In this document: one piece after another, positions 55,570 to 63,901 of the stretch | How positions within the stretch are numbered: the stretch's first letter is position 1 | Layout: every line of letters starts with the position of its first letter | DNA from: Aureitalea sp. L0-47 | Lineage (GTDB): Bacteria; Bacteroidota; Bacteroidia; Flavobacteriales; Flavobacteriaceae | NCBI RefSeq assembly: GCF_026126405.1 | Contig: NZ_JAFMTQ010000008.1 | Location: forward strand, 1 to 64,000 | Reading direction: 5' to 3' | Length of the DNA: 64,000 bases | Notes under the pieces: model-generated | The model's input: the letters and a program-made list of their open reading frames with translations, nothing else | The model's database searches: none | What the model was told of the DNA's origin: nothing | Translations under genes and position numbers: made by a program

Positions 55570-58108
55570 GTTACTATTAATTGGATGGGATGCAGCCGAT
55601 TGGAAAATCATTGGCCCAATGTTGGCAAAGGGGCTGATGCCATCACTAAAAAAGTTAATTGACAATGGGGTATATGGTAATATGAGTACCATGAATCCAC
55701 CATACAGTCCGATGTTATGGAGTACAGTAGCAACCGGTAAAACGCCAGATAAGCATGGGATTTTGGGTTTTATTGAAGTTGTTCCAAATAAAAAAGCTTT
55801 ACGCCCTGTAACGGCAAATTCAAGAAAAGTTAGAGCTTTATGGAACATTCTACATCATGAAGGGTATAAAAGTAATGTAGTAGGGTGGTGGCCTAGTTTT
55901 CCTGCAGAGCCTATTAATGGTGTTATTGTAACAGATAAATTTCAGAGAGTTAGTGCCGACCCAAAACAACAGCGAGGGATGCAAGATGGCACCATTCATC
56001 CTGAAAATCTTAGGGAAGTTCTTAAAGAACTTCGAATGTTTCCCTGGGAAATCACTCACGAGCACTTTCTACCCTTTATACCTGATGCTGCGAAGATCGA
56101 TCAAGAGGATAAGAATAATGGACTTATTCCTTTTTCGAAAATTCTTACTCAAAACGTTTCATTGCACAATGCTTCCACTTATTTATTGAGAGAAACCGAA
56201 TGGGATTTTATGGCAGTCTATTTCGATATGATCGATCATTTCTGCCATTCCTTTATGAAGTATCATCCGCCTAAACTGGATGGGGTTCGTCAGGAATTGT
56301 ATGACCTTTATAATGGAGTAGTCACAGGAGCTTATAGATTTCAGGATATGATGCTGGGGCGTGTTCTGAGTCTTATTGACGACGACACTACGGTAATCGT
56401 TATGTCCGATCACGGTTTCGAATCTGGCAATAAAAGAATACTGGCCATGCCTAAGGTTGCTGCTGCCCCTGCCTTAGATCACAGGCAGTTCGGAATTTTT
56501 GTGGCAAGTGGTCCTAATATAAAAAAGAATGAGAAGATTTTTGGAGCGAGTTTAATTGATGTGGCACCCACGATATTGCATCATTTCGGACTTCCAATCG
56601 GGAAGGATATGGACGGTAAAGTTATTATGGACATGTATAAAAGCCCGACTTCTCCATCGTATATAGATAGTTGGGAAGATGTTGAGGGAGATTTTGCCGA
56701 ATTAGAAAAGGAGGAACGAAATGATATTCTGTCCGATGAAGAAACCATGGAGCAACTTATTGAACTTGGATATATTGAGCGACCCGACGACAAGATCGAA
56801 ACAAGTATTCATAGAACCAAATGTGAGCTTAAACATAATTTGGCTCGAGTATATTTAGGCAAGAAGGATTACGAAAAAGCCAAAAGCATTTTGCTTGAAC
56901 TTTTAGAAGAGGAGCCTCCAATTGATCTTGCTCCCTATTATATCGATATGATGACCGTATGCATTGGTCAAAAGGATTATGAAAGTGCAGAAACGTATCT
57001 TGAGGCCTTTAAAAAAGTAAAAACACCTGTTAATTACAATATTTACTTTGTTGAAGCGGATATTCTTCTGGGAAATGGATATACAAAGAAAGCTCTGAAA
57101 GTTTTAGAAGAGGCCAGAGATATAAAACCAAACGCTGAACTTCATTACAGAATTGGTAATATTCAGTTTATTCTTCAGAATTTTCAGAAGGCAAGGGAAT
57201 GCTTTGAACAGGCCATCGAACTTGATCCGGATAGGTCAAAATACCATAAGGCGATGTCTGATACAATGTTCGAATTAGGCGAATATGAGGAAGCGACAGA
57301 ATATGCGTTAACCAGCATTGAATTAGTTAAATACTATCCCGCCGCTCATTATGCACTGGGAAGGGCATTAGAGAAACTGGGAGATCTAGATAATGCTAAA
57401 CTTGCCTTCGAGACATCGGCTCGTTTAACAGCCAAAACATACAGTTACAGAGAAGAGAAAGCATTAGAAAATATTGAGGAGAAGATCAAAACCCCTCTTG
57501 AACTTCGCGATAAGAATAATTTTAAGTACAGAGATAATCAAATCGTAATAGTATCGGGTCTTCCAAGGTCGGGAACTTCTCTTATGATGCAAATGATGGA
57601 TAAAGGAGGCGTGGAATGTTTGATAGATGATAAACGAGAAGCCGATGAATCCAATCCGAAAGGGTATTATGAATATGAACCTGTAATGTCCCTTAATAAG
57701 GACAATTCATGGATGGGTCAAGCCCAGAATAAGGCAGTTAAGATTGTTGCACCATTATTGAATCACATTGACGGAAAATACCGATATAAAGTAGTGTTTA
57801 TGACAAGAGATCTTGATGAAGTCTTAAAATCGCAACAAAAAATGATTGGGAAAAACCCAGATGTTTTGCCGGTAAAGCTGTATAACAAATACCGTGAACT
57901 ATTGAACTTTGTGGACAAGTGGAAAGAAAGAGAACCTGGTGTAGAACTTATTTATATAGACTATGGTAATGTTCTAAAAAACCCTTCAAAGGCATTAGAT
58001 ACTATAGAATCATTTATTGGGATTCCTCTGAAGAAAGATGAAATGACCAAGTGTATTGACAAGTCGCTTCACCGGAACAAAGTTGAGAAGAAAAGCAGCA
58101 CAGTTTGA
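55547..58108 (+). CDS. Alkaline-phosphatase-superfamily enzyme fused to TPR and sulfotransferase-like domains
   Basis: An 853-residue three-part protein. Residues 1-390 are a type I phosphodiesterase/nucleotide pyrophosphatase-like domain: metal Asp15 in LLIGWDAADW, likely nucleophile Ser54 in PPYSPMLWSTVATG, then DKHG, FDMIDHFCHSF near 226, MSDHGFES near 285, and DHRQFGIF near 309. Residues about 425-645 are TPR-like helical repeats. From about residue 665 there is a P-loop domain with SGLPRSGTSLMMQMM, the PAPS-binding loop of sulfotransferases, and FMTRDLDEVLKSQ. No signal peptide is seen, so it is cytoplasmic. Handling of phosphate or sulfate esters on a common substrate is inference. Confidence 0.85.
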   Translation: MKNMKRNKLLLIGWDAADWKIIGPMLAKGLMPSLKKLIDNGVYGNMSTMNPPYSPMLWSTVATGKTPDKHGILGFIEVVPNKKALRPVTANSRKVRALWNILHHEGYKSNVVGWWPSFPAEPINGVIVTDKFQRVSADPKQQRGMQDGTIHPENLREVLKELRMFPWEITHEHFLPFIPDAAKIDQEDKNNGLIPFSKILTQNVSLHNASTYLLRETEWDFMAVYFDMIDHFCHSFMKYHPPKLDGVRQELYDLYNGVVTGAYRFQDMMLGRVLSLIDDDTTVIVMSDHGFESGNKRILAMPKVAAAPALDHRQFGIFVASGPNIKKNEKIFGASLIDVAPTILHHFGLPIGKDMDGKVIMDMYKSPTSPSYIDSWEDVEGDFAELEKEERNDILSDEETMEQLIELGYIERPDDKIETSIHRTKCELKHNLARVYLGKKDYEKAKSILLELLEEEPPIDLAPYYIDMMTVCIGQKDYESAETYLEAFKKVKTPVNYNIYFVEADILLGNGYTKKALKVLEEARDIKPNAELHYRIGNIQFILQNFQKARECFEQAIELDPDRSKYHKAMSDTMFELGEYEEATEYALTSIELVKYYPAAHYALGRALEKLGDLDNAKLAFETSARLTAKTYSYREEKALENIEEKIKTPLELRDKNNFKYRDNQIVIVSGLPRSGTSLMMQMMDKGGVECLIDDKREADESNPKGYYEYEPVMSLNKDNSWMGQAQNKAVKIVAPLLNHIDGKYRYKVVFMTRDLDEVLKSQQKMIGKNPDVLPVKLYNKYRELLNFVDKWKEREPGVELIYIDYGNVLKNPSKALDTIESFIGIPLKKDEMTKCIDKSLHRNKVEKKSSTV

Positions 58109-58123
58109 TAAATAAATGCTGCT

Positions 58124-58131
58124 TATCTTTA
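58124..58131 (+). promoter_or_regulatory. -7 element of the polyprenyl synthetase gene
   Basis: TATCTTTA ends 6 nt before the ATG at 58138, implying an almost leaderless message. Confidence 0.5.
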
Positions 58132-58137
58132 TAGTTT

Positions 58138-59115
58138 ATGAAGATTACCGCTCAAATAAAGCTTCCCATTGAGAATGAGATGGAGCTCTTCGAGAAGAAA
58201 TTCTCCGGTTCCATGTCGTCTCAGGTTTCTCTTCTGAACAGGATCACCCACTACGTAGTAAACCGAAAAGGGAAGCAAATGCGACCCATGTTCGTTTTCC
58301 TCATTGCTAAGATGACGAATAACGGTGAGGTGAATGAGCGAACCTACAGGGGAGCCTCGGTAATCGAATTGATCCACACAGCCACTCTCGTGCACGATGA
58401 TGTAGTGGACGACAGTAACCGCAGGAGGGGCTTCTTCTCGATCAATGCCCTGTGGAAGAACAAGATCGCGGTACTGGTAGGGGACTACCTGCTGTCTAAA
58501 GGACTCCTCCTCTCGATTGATAATGACGATTTCGACCTGCTGAAGATCATATCGGTGGCCGTAAGGGAAATGAGTGAAGGAGAGTTGCTTCAAATAGAGA
58601 AAGCGAGAACGCTTGATATAACAGAAGATGTTTATTTTGAAATTATCAGGCAGAAAACAGCAACCCTCATCGCCGCCTGCTGCGCCATGGGAGCTCAATC
58701 TGTTAATGCACCCGCCGAAGAGGTGGAACGAATGCGGAAATTCGGAGAACTTATTGGCATGGCTTTTCAGATCAAGGATGATCTGTTCGACTATGGTGAG
58801 GAGAAGATAGGAAAGCCAACGGGAATCGATATCAAAGAAAAAAAGATGACCCTCCCGCTTATTTATGCGCTCAATAATTCCGATTCCAAAGAAAGACGCT
58901 GGCTTATCAACTCTATCAAGAACCACAATATGGATCGCAAAAGGGTAAAAGAGGTAATTGCATACGTAAAGAAAATTGGCGGACTGGATTACGCTACTGA
59001 AAAAATGAAGGAGTATCGCAGCCATGCCCTGGAGATCCTTTCCAATTACCCCAAATCCGACTATAAAGACTCCCTGGAATTGATGGTGAACTACGTGATC
59101 GACAGGAAGAAATAA
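58138..59115 (+). CDS. Polyprenyl (octaprenyl-type) diphosphate synthase
   Basis: A 325-residue trans-isoprenyl synthase. The first Asp-rich motif is HDDVVDDSNRRRG near residue 84, with FARM-type long-chain features, and the second is FQIKDDLFDYG near 211. GKQMRPMFVFL near 45 binds the diphosphate. It probably makes the side chain of menaquinone (IspB-like). The product length is not determinable by eye. Confidence 0.92.
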   Translation: MKITAQIKLPIENEMELFEKKFSGSMSSQVSLLNRITHYVVNRKGKQMRPMFVFLIAKMTNNGEVNERTYRGASVIELIHTATLVHDDVVDDSNRRRGFFSINALWKNKIAVLVGDYLLSKGLLLSIDNDDFDLLKIISVAVREMSEGELLQIEKARTLDITEDVYFEIIRQKTATLIAACCAMGAQSVNAPAEEVERMRKFGELIGMAFQIKDDLFDYGEEKIGKPTGIDIKEKKMTLPLIYALNNSDSKERRWLINSIKNHNMDRKRVKEVIAYVKKIGGLDYATEKMKEYRSHALEILSNYPKSDYKDSLELMVNYVIDRKK

Positions 59116-59127
59116 CCTACGGAAATG

Positions 59128-59245
59128 ATCAAAACTCAAATCCCAAATCTCAAATAAGTGCCAAGCTCCAATCTCTAATGACTTAATTATTGGTGATTCA
59201 TGAATTGATTATTATTTGAGATTTGATTATTGTTTTTTGTGATTT
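59128..59245. repeat. Imperfect inverted repeat, second copy
   Basis: AATCTCAAATAA (about 59147) is complementary to TTATTTGAGATT (about 59211). The flanks GATCAAAA and TTTTTGTGATTT match the element at 7690-7815. It is non-coding. It lies downstream of the polyprenyl synthetase gene and could act as a long terminator-like hairpin. Confidence 0.55.
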
Positions 59246-59348
59246 ATATCACTGTGGCTGTATCGAGGAATAATAATTTCCAACCTCCAGGCAACCCTTT
59301 TTTAAAATGACTCGTCTATAAAAATAGAAGCAACTAGCGAAGCCCGAT

Positions 59349-59915
59349 TTGAAACTGGTCTCTTTACATAAAAATTATTCGGCACTTATAAAAAAAGTGT
59401 CCAAAGGAAACAGGAAAGCTCAGCACGAGTTATTTGAGCTGTTCTCTCCGAGGATGCTGAGTGTGTGCAGACAGTACCTCAAAAGGCAGGACCTGGCAGA
59501 AGAAGTGATGCTGAACGGATTCTTTAAAGTTTTCACGAAGATCGACAGTTACTCGGGCCAGGGAAGTTTCGAAGGGTGGATACGAAGGATAATGGTAAAC
59601 GAATCCCTTACGGAATTGCGCAGGCAGAAAAAGTTGTTTTTCAAAGATGAGTCGGTAATAGAGAACTCATTGGAACATTCAGCGGAAATTGAATCAGGAT
59701 TGGAAGTTGAAGAGATCCAGAAACTAATCGACGCCTTACCCGACGGCTACAAAACGGTTTTCGTTCTGTACGTTGTTGACGGATACAAACACAGCGAGAT
59801 CAGCGAATTGCTTCAGATTTCAGAAGGAACGTCGAAATCGCAATTATCAAAAGCCCGGGGCATGCTTCAGGCGATGATCACCAAACAAAATAATATGAAC
59901 TATGGCACCCAATAA
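59349..59915 (+). CDS. ECF-type RNA polymerase sigma factor
   Basis: A 188-residue sigma-70 family protein. Region 2 (QHELFELFSPRMLSVCRQYL, then VMLNGFFKVFTKIDSYSGQG) and region 4 (LPDGYKTVFVLYVVDGYKHS, then EISELLQISEGTSKSQLSKA) are both present and there is no region 1 or 3, as in ECF factors. The start is a TTG at 59349; no ATG is available before the conserved core. It overlaps by 14 nt the next gene, a membrane protein with anti-sigma layout. Confidence 0.9.
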   Translation: MKLVSLHKNYSALIKKVSKGNRKAQHELFELFSPRMLSVCRQYLKRQDLAEEVMLNGFFKVFTKIDSYSGQGSFEGWIRRIMVNESLTELRRQKKLFFKDESVIENSLEHSAEIESGLEVEEIQKLIDALPDGYKTVFVLYVVDGYKHSEISELLQISEGTSKSQLSKARGMLQAMITKQNNMNYGTQ

Positions 59916-60717
59916 GATTGAAGACCATATAAGGGAAAAGATGCAGGAGCGGGAAATCAAGCCGTCTGCAGACGCCTGGGCCAAGCTGGAAGCGAGACTG
60001 GGGAAGGAAGAGAAGAAGAAGGGAATGGGCCGTAATAGCTGGTTTGCAATTGCCGCCAGTTTTATCGGGATACTTATCCTGGCTTCTGTCTTCATGAATT
60101 CAGGCAACGATGCATCAAGTATCGATGTGGTTACTGAAGATGTGAATTCTGAAGAAGTAAATTCAGAAATAGAAAATGAAATTCCAGAGTTGATCCCGGA
60201 TCCAAAGCAACAGCAAGAAGCAGTAGCTGTTGAACCAACTAATTCAGAAAAAGATAATACCGAAGCCAGGACTGTGGAAAATTCTAGATCCATTGCAAAA
60301 ACGGATGAGCCACAGAAGAGTGCTATCATAAAGGAGAAAAAGCTTATTACTGAAGTAAAAGTGGAGGAGAAACTCATCGCGAAAGTAGAAGAGGACAAAG
60401 TTAAAATTGAAGAGCAACCCATGAATAACAAGGATTTTGTGGAAAGCAAGGTGGATGAAGTGGTTGCCGAAGTAGAAAATAGAATGAAAACGAACAGTAA
60501 GGTCAGCCCAGAGGAGATTGACGACCTGCTTATCCAGGCGCAGCGAGAGATAAGCAACAGGCGTATACTGAATTCGGGAACCAATAAAGTGGATGCCACC
60601 GCGTTACTCGAGGACGTGGAATTCGAATTGGAGCGTGGCTTCAGGGACAAGGTATTCGATGCATTGGGTGAAGGATTCCAAAAGATCCGAACTGCCGTGG
60701 CCGAACGAAATAATTAA
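59902..60717 (+). CDS. Single-pass membrane protein, probable anti-sigma factor
   Basis: A 271-residue protein. The N-terminal 47 cytoplasmic residues (MAPNKIEDHIREKMQEREIK, then PSADAWAKLEARL) are the type that docks an ECF sigma in Bacteroidetes. One transmembrane helix lies at residues 48-68 (WFAIAASFIGILILASVFM). The remainder is a Glu/Lys/Val-rich periplasmic region. Its position directly after, and overlapping, the sigma gene supports the anti-sigma role, though no named anti-sigma domain is recognised with certainty. Confidence 0.75.
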   Translation: MAPNKIEDHIREKMQEREIKPSADAWAKLEARLGKEEKKKGMGRNSWFAIAASFIGILILASVFMNSGNDASSIDVVTEDVNSEEVNSEIENEIPELIPDPKQQQEAVAVEPTNSEKDNTEARTVENSRSIAKTDEPQKSAIIKEKKLITEVKVEEKLIAKVEEDKVKIEEQPMNNKDFVESKVDEVVAEVENRMKTNSKVSPEEIDDLLIQAQREISNRRILNSGTNKVDATALLEDVEFELERGFRDKVFDALGEGFQKIRTAVAERNN

Positions 60718-60767
60718 TAACTATTCATCAATCGCTCCGCCTTTGGCGGAAATAAATCTGAACACTT

Positions 60768-61829
60768 ATGAGACTAATTACATTATGCACCGTAATCACG
60801 GTGTGGGTACTAAGTATGGCCGTTACCCAGGCCCAGGACACAAATGTACAGGACAGAATCCAAGTCCTGGAAGCAACTAAGGAACGTATCGTTTCCGAAG
60901 AAAAAGAAGCGCTGAAAGTTACCGTGGAAGGTATTAACCAACGATTGGACAACGGTGATCTTACTACCGAAGAGGCTGAAATACTAAAGCAGAAAGAAGC
61001 AGAAAAGCATGCTTTGAATATCGAGAATCGAGTGGCCATCATCGACAACAAGATCGAACTGCTGGAACGAAACCAGGACATGACGGTTTTGAAGGATGAT
61101 GGGGACAGAGTTGTCATTGAGATTGGAAACGAAAACGGCGATGATATTCCGTTTATCTATATAGGTAAGCAGAACAGATCGAGGAAATATGACCGAAGAA
61201 CCACAAGCGATTTTGTATTTGCTTTTGGTTTGAACAATGTGATCGTAGATGGAAAACTTGGTGATGATCTCTATAAAGTAGGAGGTAGCCGCTTTGCGGA
61301 ACTAGGATGGGCCTGGAAGACACGTGTTTTTAAGGAAAGCAACTGGTTGCGACTTAAATATGGGTTCTCATTTCAGTTCAACGGACTGAAACCAGAGGAT
61401 AACCGCTACTTTGTTGATACAGGTTCTCAAACCGAACTCATGACCTATCCGATTGATTTGGACAAGTCGAAATTCAGGGTAGATAATCTTGTTTTCCCGG
61501 TTCATTTTGAGGTGGGTCCATCAAAGAAAATTGAAAAAGACACTTATTTCCGATATTCTACCTATAAGAAGGTTAAGCTTGGTTTCGGTGGATATGCAGG
61601 TTTCCGACTAGGAACAAGACAGAAACTGATCTATGATGATATGGGTCAGGAGATCAAAGAGAAGCAAAAAGGTAATTTCAATACCAATAACTTAATTTAC
61701 GGACTTAGTGCCTACCTGGGATGGAGGGACACCGCTTTGTACGTTAAGTACGACCTGAATACAATTTTTAAGGATAACCCGGTGGAGCAACGCAATATAT
61801 CACTTGGTTTAAGGTTCGATATGGACTAG
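60768..61829 (+). CDS. Outer-membrane beta-barrel-like protein with coiled coil
   Basis: A 353-residue exported protein with a signal peptide (residues 1-22, ending in TQAQ). Residues 28-105 form a charged coiled coil. From about 140 on there are alternating strands (FVFAFGLNNVIVDGKLGDDL, later FGGYAGFRLGTRQK, ending LGLRFDMD) typical of a PorT/OmpW-like barrel. It starts 50 nt after the anti-sigma-like gene, so it may be part of the sigma unit, acting as sensor or target. The function is unknown. Confidence 0.75.
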   Translation: MRLITLCTVITVWVLSMAVTQAQDTNVQDRIQVLEATKERIVSEEKEALKVTVEGINQRLDNGDLTTEEAEILKQKEAEKHALNIENRVAIIDNKIELLERNQDMTVLKDDGDRVVIEIGNENGDDIPFIYIGKQNRSRKYDRRTTSDFVFAFGLNNVIVDGKLGDDLYKVGGSRFAELGWAWKTRVFKESNWLRLKYGFSFQFNGLKPEDNRYFVDTGSQTELMTYPIDLDKSKFRVDNLVFPVHFEVGPSKKIEKDTYFRYSTYKKVKLGFGGYAGFRLGTRQKLIYDDMGQEIKEKQKGNFNTNNLIYGLSAYLGWRDTALYVKYDLNTIFKDNPVEQRNISLGLRFDMD

Positions 61830-61855
61830 TGTTAGTATGTTTATGTATTCTGAAA

Positions 61856-61880
61856 AGGCCTCCGATGGGGGTCTTTTTTT
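61856..61880 (+). terminator. Terminator after the beta-barrel gene
   Basis: AGGCCTCC pairs with GGGGGTCT (two G-U pairs) across GAT, followed by seven T. It separates the sigma unit from dnaG. Confidence 0.8.
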
Positions 61881-61935
61881 ATGAGGTGAGAAACTAAAAA
61901 TAATAGTATTTTTATAGGATTCTGAATTACTTCAA

Positions 61936-63900
61936 TTGATTTCAAAAACCACCATCGATAATGTCTTTGAAACCGCCCGCGTAGAGGAGGTGATCGGTGA
62001 TTTTGTACAATTGAAGAAATCGGGAAGTAACTTCAAGGGATTGAGTCCGTTCACCGATGAGCGTACTCCCAGTTTTATGGTATCGCCCGTGAAACAGATC
62101 TGGAAGGATTTCAGTAGCGGAAAAGGAGGAAATGTAGTGGCCTTTCTAATGGAGCATGAACATTTCACATATCCTGAAGCCATTCGTTACCTGGCGAAGA
62201 AATACGGGATCGAAATTGAAGAGACCGAACAAAGCGACGAGCAAAAGCAACTGGCCAACGAACGAGAAAGCCTTTACCTGGTGAGTGAATATGCGAAAGA
62301 CTTCTTTGTTTCGGCCCTTCACAAATCGGAAGAAGGGAAAGCCATCGGTCTTACCTATTTCAAGGAGAGGGGATTTACTCCTGAAACCATGGAGAAGTTC
62401 GAACTGGGCTATTCTCCAAACGAATGGAGCGCCTTTACCGACAAGGCAATCAAGGATGGTTACAAACTGGAATTCCTGGAGAAGACCGGTTTAACCATTG
62501 TGAAAGAGGAAAAACAATTCGATCGCTTTAAGGGAAGGGTAATCTTCCCGATAAAGAGTATGAGTGGTCGAGTACTCGGATTTGGTGGTAGAATACTTAC
62601 CAGCGATAAGAAAGCGGCCAAATACCTAAACTCACCCGAAAGTGATATCTATCACAAGAGCAAGGTGCTCTACGGAATTTTCAAGGCGAAACAGGCTATA
62701 GCTAAGGAAGACAATTGTTACCTGGTAGAGGGTTATACAGATGTGATACAGTTCCATCAGACTGGGATTGAGAATGTAGTGTCCTCCTCGGGGACTGCAC
62801 TCACGCCTGAACAGATCCGATTGGTCAACAGGTTGACAAAGAATATAACTGTGCTCTTTGACAGTGACCCGGCGGGACTGCGGGCTTCGTTACGAGGTGT
62901 GGACCTGATCCTTGAACAGGGAATGAATGTAAAGATATGCACATTTCCAGAGGGTGAAGACCCCGATAGTTTTGCAAAAGCAAACACGCTGGATGTACTT
63001 AAGAGCTACCTGAACGAGAACTCTGCTGATTTTATAAACTTCAAGGCTTCGCTCCTTGCTTCGGAAGCCAAAGACGACCCGTTAAAGAAGGCCGAGACCA
63101 TTCGGGATATGGTAGTGAGCATTTCAAAGATCCCGGACCAGATCAAGCAGGAGGTGTATATCAAGGAATGTTCACGCATCATGGATATTTCCGAAGCGGT
63201 GCTGTTTAATACCCTGGCCCAAATACTTCAGAAGGAAAGAAGAGACGCATCCCGAAAATCGTCTCAGCAGAAAGTTGAGCCAATGGGAGTGGTGAGTTCC
63301 GAGAGGCAAGCCGCACCCAAGGTGGATGTGCAGTTTGAGCTTGAACGGAAGATCATCGAGTTGTTACTGCTCTATGGAACGGTTGAAGAAGAATTTGAAG
63401 ATCTCATACTGGAAACCAATGAAGAGGGTGAGATCGCTTTTGTTCCGGAGAAGATACAGACAAAAGTGTATGAAAAGATCTTCCTGGATCTTCAGGATGA
63501 TGAAATCGAATTTATGAATGAGGATTTCCGGGAACTATATTATGAAATTATCGATAAGCTTAACCAACAGCAGAATCTTCAAATTGATTCCCTGGTGAAT
63601 CAATTGCAGCCTGAAAAGGCCGAAGCAGTTACCCATATCCTAATGGAGGAGGAAAAGTACAATCTTCACGATTGGAAGCGCAAAGAAATATACGTAAAGG
63701 AAAAGAAGCATACGATCTCTCAGCTTGTTAGTGAGACTATATTGAATTTACGTCGACATCTAGTTAGCTCGAAAATCGAGGAATTGGCGAAGAGTCCCGT
63801 TAAGAATGGGGAATACGAAGATAAAACGGTACTTGAGAATATATCCGACTACACCATCCTGAGGGATGTACTTTCCGAAAAACTACGAAGGGTGCTTTAG
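61936..63900 (+). CDS. dnaG: DNA primase, zinc ligands replaced
   Basis: A 654-residue replicative primase. The start is TTG 61936 (MISKTTIDNVFETARVEEVIGDFV), where homologues begin. The N-terminal CHC2-like fold is present (LSPFTDERTPSFMVSPVK, then DFSSGKGGNVVAFLM at about residues 36-72), but each of the four metal ligands is replaced (C-x2-H reads S-x2-T; C-x2-C reads D-x2-S). The TOPRIM domain has YLVEGYTDVI near residue 261 and FDSDPAGLRA near 308. The C-terminal helicase-binding domain fills 440-654. Confidence 0.95.
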   Translation: MISKTTIDNVFETARVEEVIGDFVQLKKSGSNFKGLSPFTDERTPSFMVSPVKQIWKDFSSGKGGNVVAFLMEHEHFTYPEAIRYLAKKYGIEIEETEQSDEQKQLANERESLYLVSEYAKDFFVSALHKSEEGKAIGLTYFKERGFTPETMEKFELGYSPNEWSAFTDKAIKDGYKLEFLEKTGLTIVKEEKQFDRFKGRVIFPIKSMSGRVLGFGGRILTSDKKAAKYLNSPESDIYHKSKVLYGIFKAKQAIAKEDNCYLVEGYTDVIQFHQTGIENVVSSSGTALTPEQIRLVNRLTKNITVLFDSDPAGLRASLRGVDLILEQGMNVKICTFPEGEDPDSFAKANTLDVLKSYLNENSADFINFKASLLASEAKDDPLKKAETIRDMVVSISKIPDQIKQEVYIKECSRIMDISEAVLFNTLAQILQKERRDASRKSSQQKVEPMGVVSSERQAAPKVDVQFELERKIIELLLLYGTVEEEFEDLILETNEEGEIAFVPEKIQTKVYEKIFLDLQDDEIEFMNEDFRELYYEIIDKLNQQQNLQIDSLVNQLQPEKAEAVTHILMEEEKYNLHDWKRKEIYVKEKKHTISQLVSETILNLRRHLVSSKIEELAKSPVKNGEYEDKTVLENISDYTILRDVLSEKLRRVL

Positions 63901-63901
63901 A

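Noticed and set aside
58129-59139. 336-residue minus-strand ORF opposite the polyprenyl synthetase gene
   Set aside because: It is a mirror of a well-conserved coding frame. The translation is rich in His, Phe and Val without any domain, and the plus-strand gene has full catalytic motifs.
59847-60650. 267-residue Ser-rich minus-strand ORF opposite the anti-sigma-like gene
   Set aside because: It arises from Glu/Lys-rich codons read in reverse as Ser/Phe runs. The plus-strand frame has the transmembrane helix and operon context.
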